Below are positions 5,261-6,196 of a DNA stretch of 6,196 bases, one piece after another. The stretch covers positions 9,895 to 16,090 of the forward strand of contig MFAF01000066.1 in the NCBI GenBank assembly GCA_001774505.1, written 5' to 3'. The notes beneath the pieces are model-generated. The model searched no databases and was not told the origin of the DNA. It was given only the letters and a program-made list of their open reading frames with translations. The DNA is from Candidatus Coatesbacteria bacterium RBG_13_66_14. GTDB taxonomy: Bacteria > RBG-13-66-14. Made by a program: the position numbers and the translations under genes. Each line of letters opens with the position of its first letter. Within the stretch, counting starts at the first letter, position 1.

Positions 5261-6172
5261 ATGGCTAGTCGAAGTCAGCGGATACTGATGTGGGCCATCC
5301 TGAGTGTAATCGGCGTCGGCTTTCTTTTACTGGTAGTCTTCGGCGAGATCTTTCAGTGCCAGCGTACCGCCCCTCCCCTCCATCTACAGCCACCCCGGGT
5401 CGGCGACACGGTTCAGCTAAAACCGGGCATCTCATCCATGTTGAAAACCTCCACCGGGGAGACCCCGCTGCCGCCGGGCAGCCTCCTCGAGGTGACAGGG
5501 GTGCGGGAGAGCGTGGCCGAGATCAAGCTTGTGTCGGACGGAACCACGGGCGAGCTGGCTTGGAACGACGGGTCCCGCGGGTTCTTTGAACGTGCGGCCG
5601 GCGGGTTGGTCGAGCTCTACGAGAAGGATACCTGGACCGCCCTGGAGGCCCTGGATCTGGCCGAACCGCTCGGGCGCGGCTGGTCCCACGACGCGATAGC
5701 TTACGCCGCCGCCTCCGGCGACCAGCCCTCGGGAGGCCGGAGCCGGGAATGGGTGGTCGCTTTCTACTCCAACGCCCTGAAGCGGATCCTGCGCGTGGCG
5801 CTCAGCGCGGGGGCCCAACCGGCGGTCCAGGAGGATTCACCACCGGAAGTGCCCGCCGGCGATTTCGCGAACTGGCCCCTGGGTTCGGCGAGACTCGCCC
5901 TGGGCCGTCCCGCCCTGGATTCCCCCGCCGCTCTGGAGGCCGCGGAGGCCTCCGACGACCGGCGCGAGGATGAAAAGACCCGGTGGGAGCTTTCCCGCAT
6001 CTTCCTGGTGCACCAAGGCGACCCGGAGAACCTGGGTGAACCCTGGCTCAACAACGTCACTTACCGGGTCTTCCAGAGGCTCGCCGTGCGGATGAATCCC
6101 GACGACGAGGCCGCGTTCACCGAGTTCGTGGTGGACGCCCTGACCGGCGTCGTCCTGACCCGTATCCCCTGA
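5261..6172 (+). CDS. Single-pass membrane-anchored protein of unknown function
   Basis: A 303-residue protein I do not recognise. Basic residues at the N-terminus (R4, R7) precede one hydrophobic helix (about 8-28), so the bulk should lie outside the cytoplasm as a signal-anchored domain. Residues 45-110 look like a small beta-barrel: VGDTVQLKPG and LLEVTGVRES alternate like SH3-type folds. Residues 124-184 contain an alpha segment (WTALEALDLAEPLG), then GWSHDA, then strands (REWVVAFYS, KRILRVALSAG). The C-terminal part (220-303) repeats that pattern: a helix with SPAALEAAEA, strands ending in FTEFVVDALTGVVL. The last segment resembles the end of PepSY domains (VDAxTGxVL), so two PepSY-like units are possible, but this is pattern reading only. 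ATG 5261 keeps the positive charges before the helix; ATG 5288 would remove them. The Shine-Dalgarno is weak (AAAGG, 11 bases upstream). It is divergent from the protease gene, with its own candidate promoter. Confidence 0.8.
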   Translation: MASRSQRILMWAILSVIGVGFLLLVVFGEIFQCQRTAPPLHLQPPRVGDTVQLKPGISSMLKTSTGETPLPPGSLLEVTGVRESVAEIKLVSDGTTGELAWNDGSRGFFERAAGGLVELYEKDTWTALEALDLAEPLGRGWSHDAIAYAAASGDQPSGGRSREWVVAFYSNALKRILRVALSAGAQPAVQEDSPPEVPAGDFANWPLGSARLALGRPALDSPAALEAAEASDDRREDEKTRWELSRIFLVHQGDPENLGEPWLNNVTYRVFQRLAVRMNPDDEAAFTEFVVDALTGVVLTRIP

Positions 6173-6173
6173 G

Positions 6174-6186
6174 CCGCCCTGGGCGG
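6174..6186 (+). other. Short GC hairpin at the right edge
   Basis: CCGCC and GGCGG pair around a 3-base loop one base after the stop of the preceding gene. No T-run is seen before the window ends, so it may be the start of a 3'-end structure or chance in GC-rich DNA. Confidence 0.25.
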
Positions 6187-6196
6187 TGTTCCGTAG

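Overview
This 6.2 kb window is GC-rich bacterial DNA with mostly housekeeping genes and short, well-organised intergenic regions. No gene identifies a lineage directly. Secreted and envelope proteins, an HtrA-type protease with an N-terminal export signal, a Bacillus/Thermotoga-length PurB and small dispersed palindromic repeats would fit a Gram-negative or deep-branching, possibly uncultured, bacterium. That placement is inference only.

Layout, left to right. (1) The 3' end of a plus-strand gene (1-285) encodes the C-terminus of what looks like a secreted, beta-rich protein. (2) A 123-base gap (286-408) holds three stem-loops; the last is a 20-base perfect palindrome (374-393), and the second and third cannot form together. 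(3) A plus-strand tRNA-dihydrouridine synthase gene (dus, 409-1434). (4) A 207-base convergent gap (1435-1641) contains a facing pair of the same palindromic repeat; the right-hand copy is followed by a T-run and probably terminates dus. (5) A minus-strand purB-purC pair (3680 down to 1642) encodes adenylosuccinate lyase and SAICAR synthetase, which act on consecutive steps of purine synthesis. A candidate sigma-70-type promoter lies just upstream. (6) A strong minus-strand intrinsic terminator (3762-3793) separates the pur genes from (7) a minus-strand HtrA/DegP-family serine protease (3818-5026). (8) A 234-base divergent promoter region (5027-5260) contains a consensus TATAAT for the protease, framed exactly by an inverted repeat, and a separate candidate promoter for (9) a plus-strand, single-pass membrane-anchored protein of unknown function (5261-6172).

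The pur genes work together: PurC makes SAICAR from CAIR, aspartate and ATP, and PurB splits it to AICAR and fumarate. PurB also converts adenylosuccinate to AMP. The other genes have no evident functional link and look like independent transcription units. I see no mobile element, CRISPR array, RNA gene or defence system, and no convincing new multi-gene system. The points most worth a second look are the palindromic repeat family with its possible roles as terminator and dus leader element, the architecture of the protease promoter and leader, and the two uncharacterised exported or membrane proteins at the window edges.
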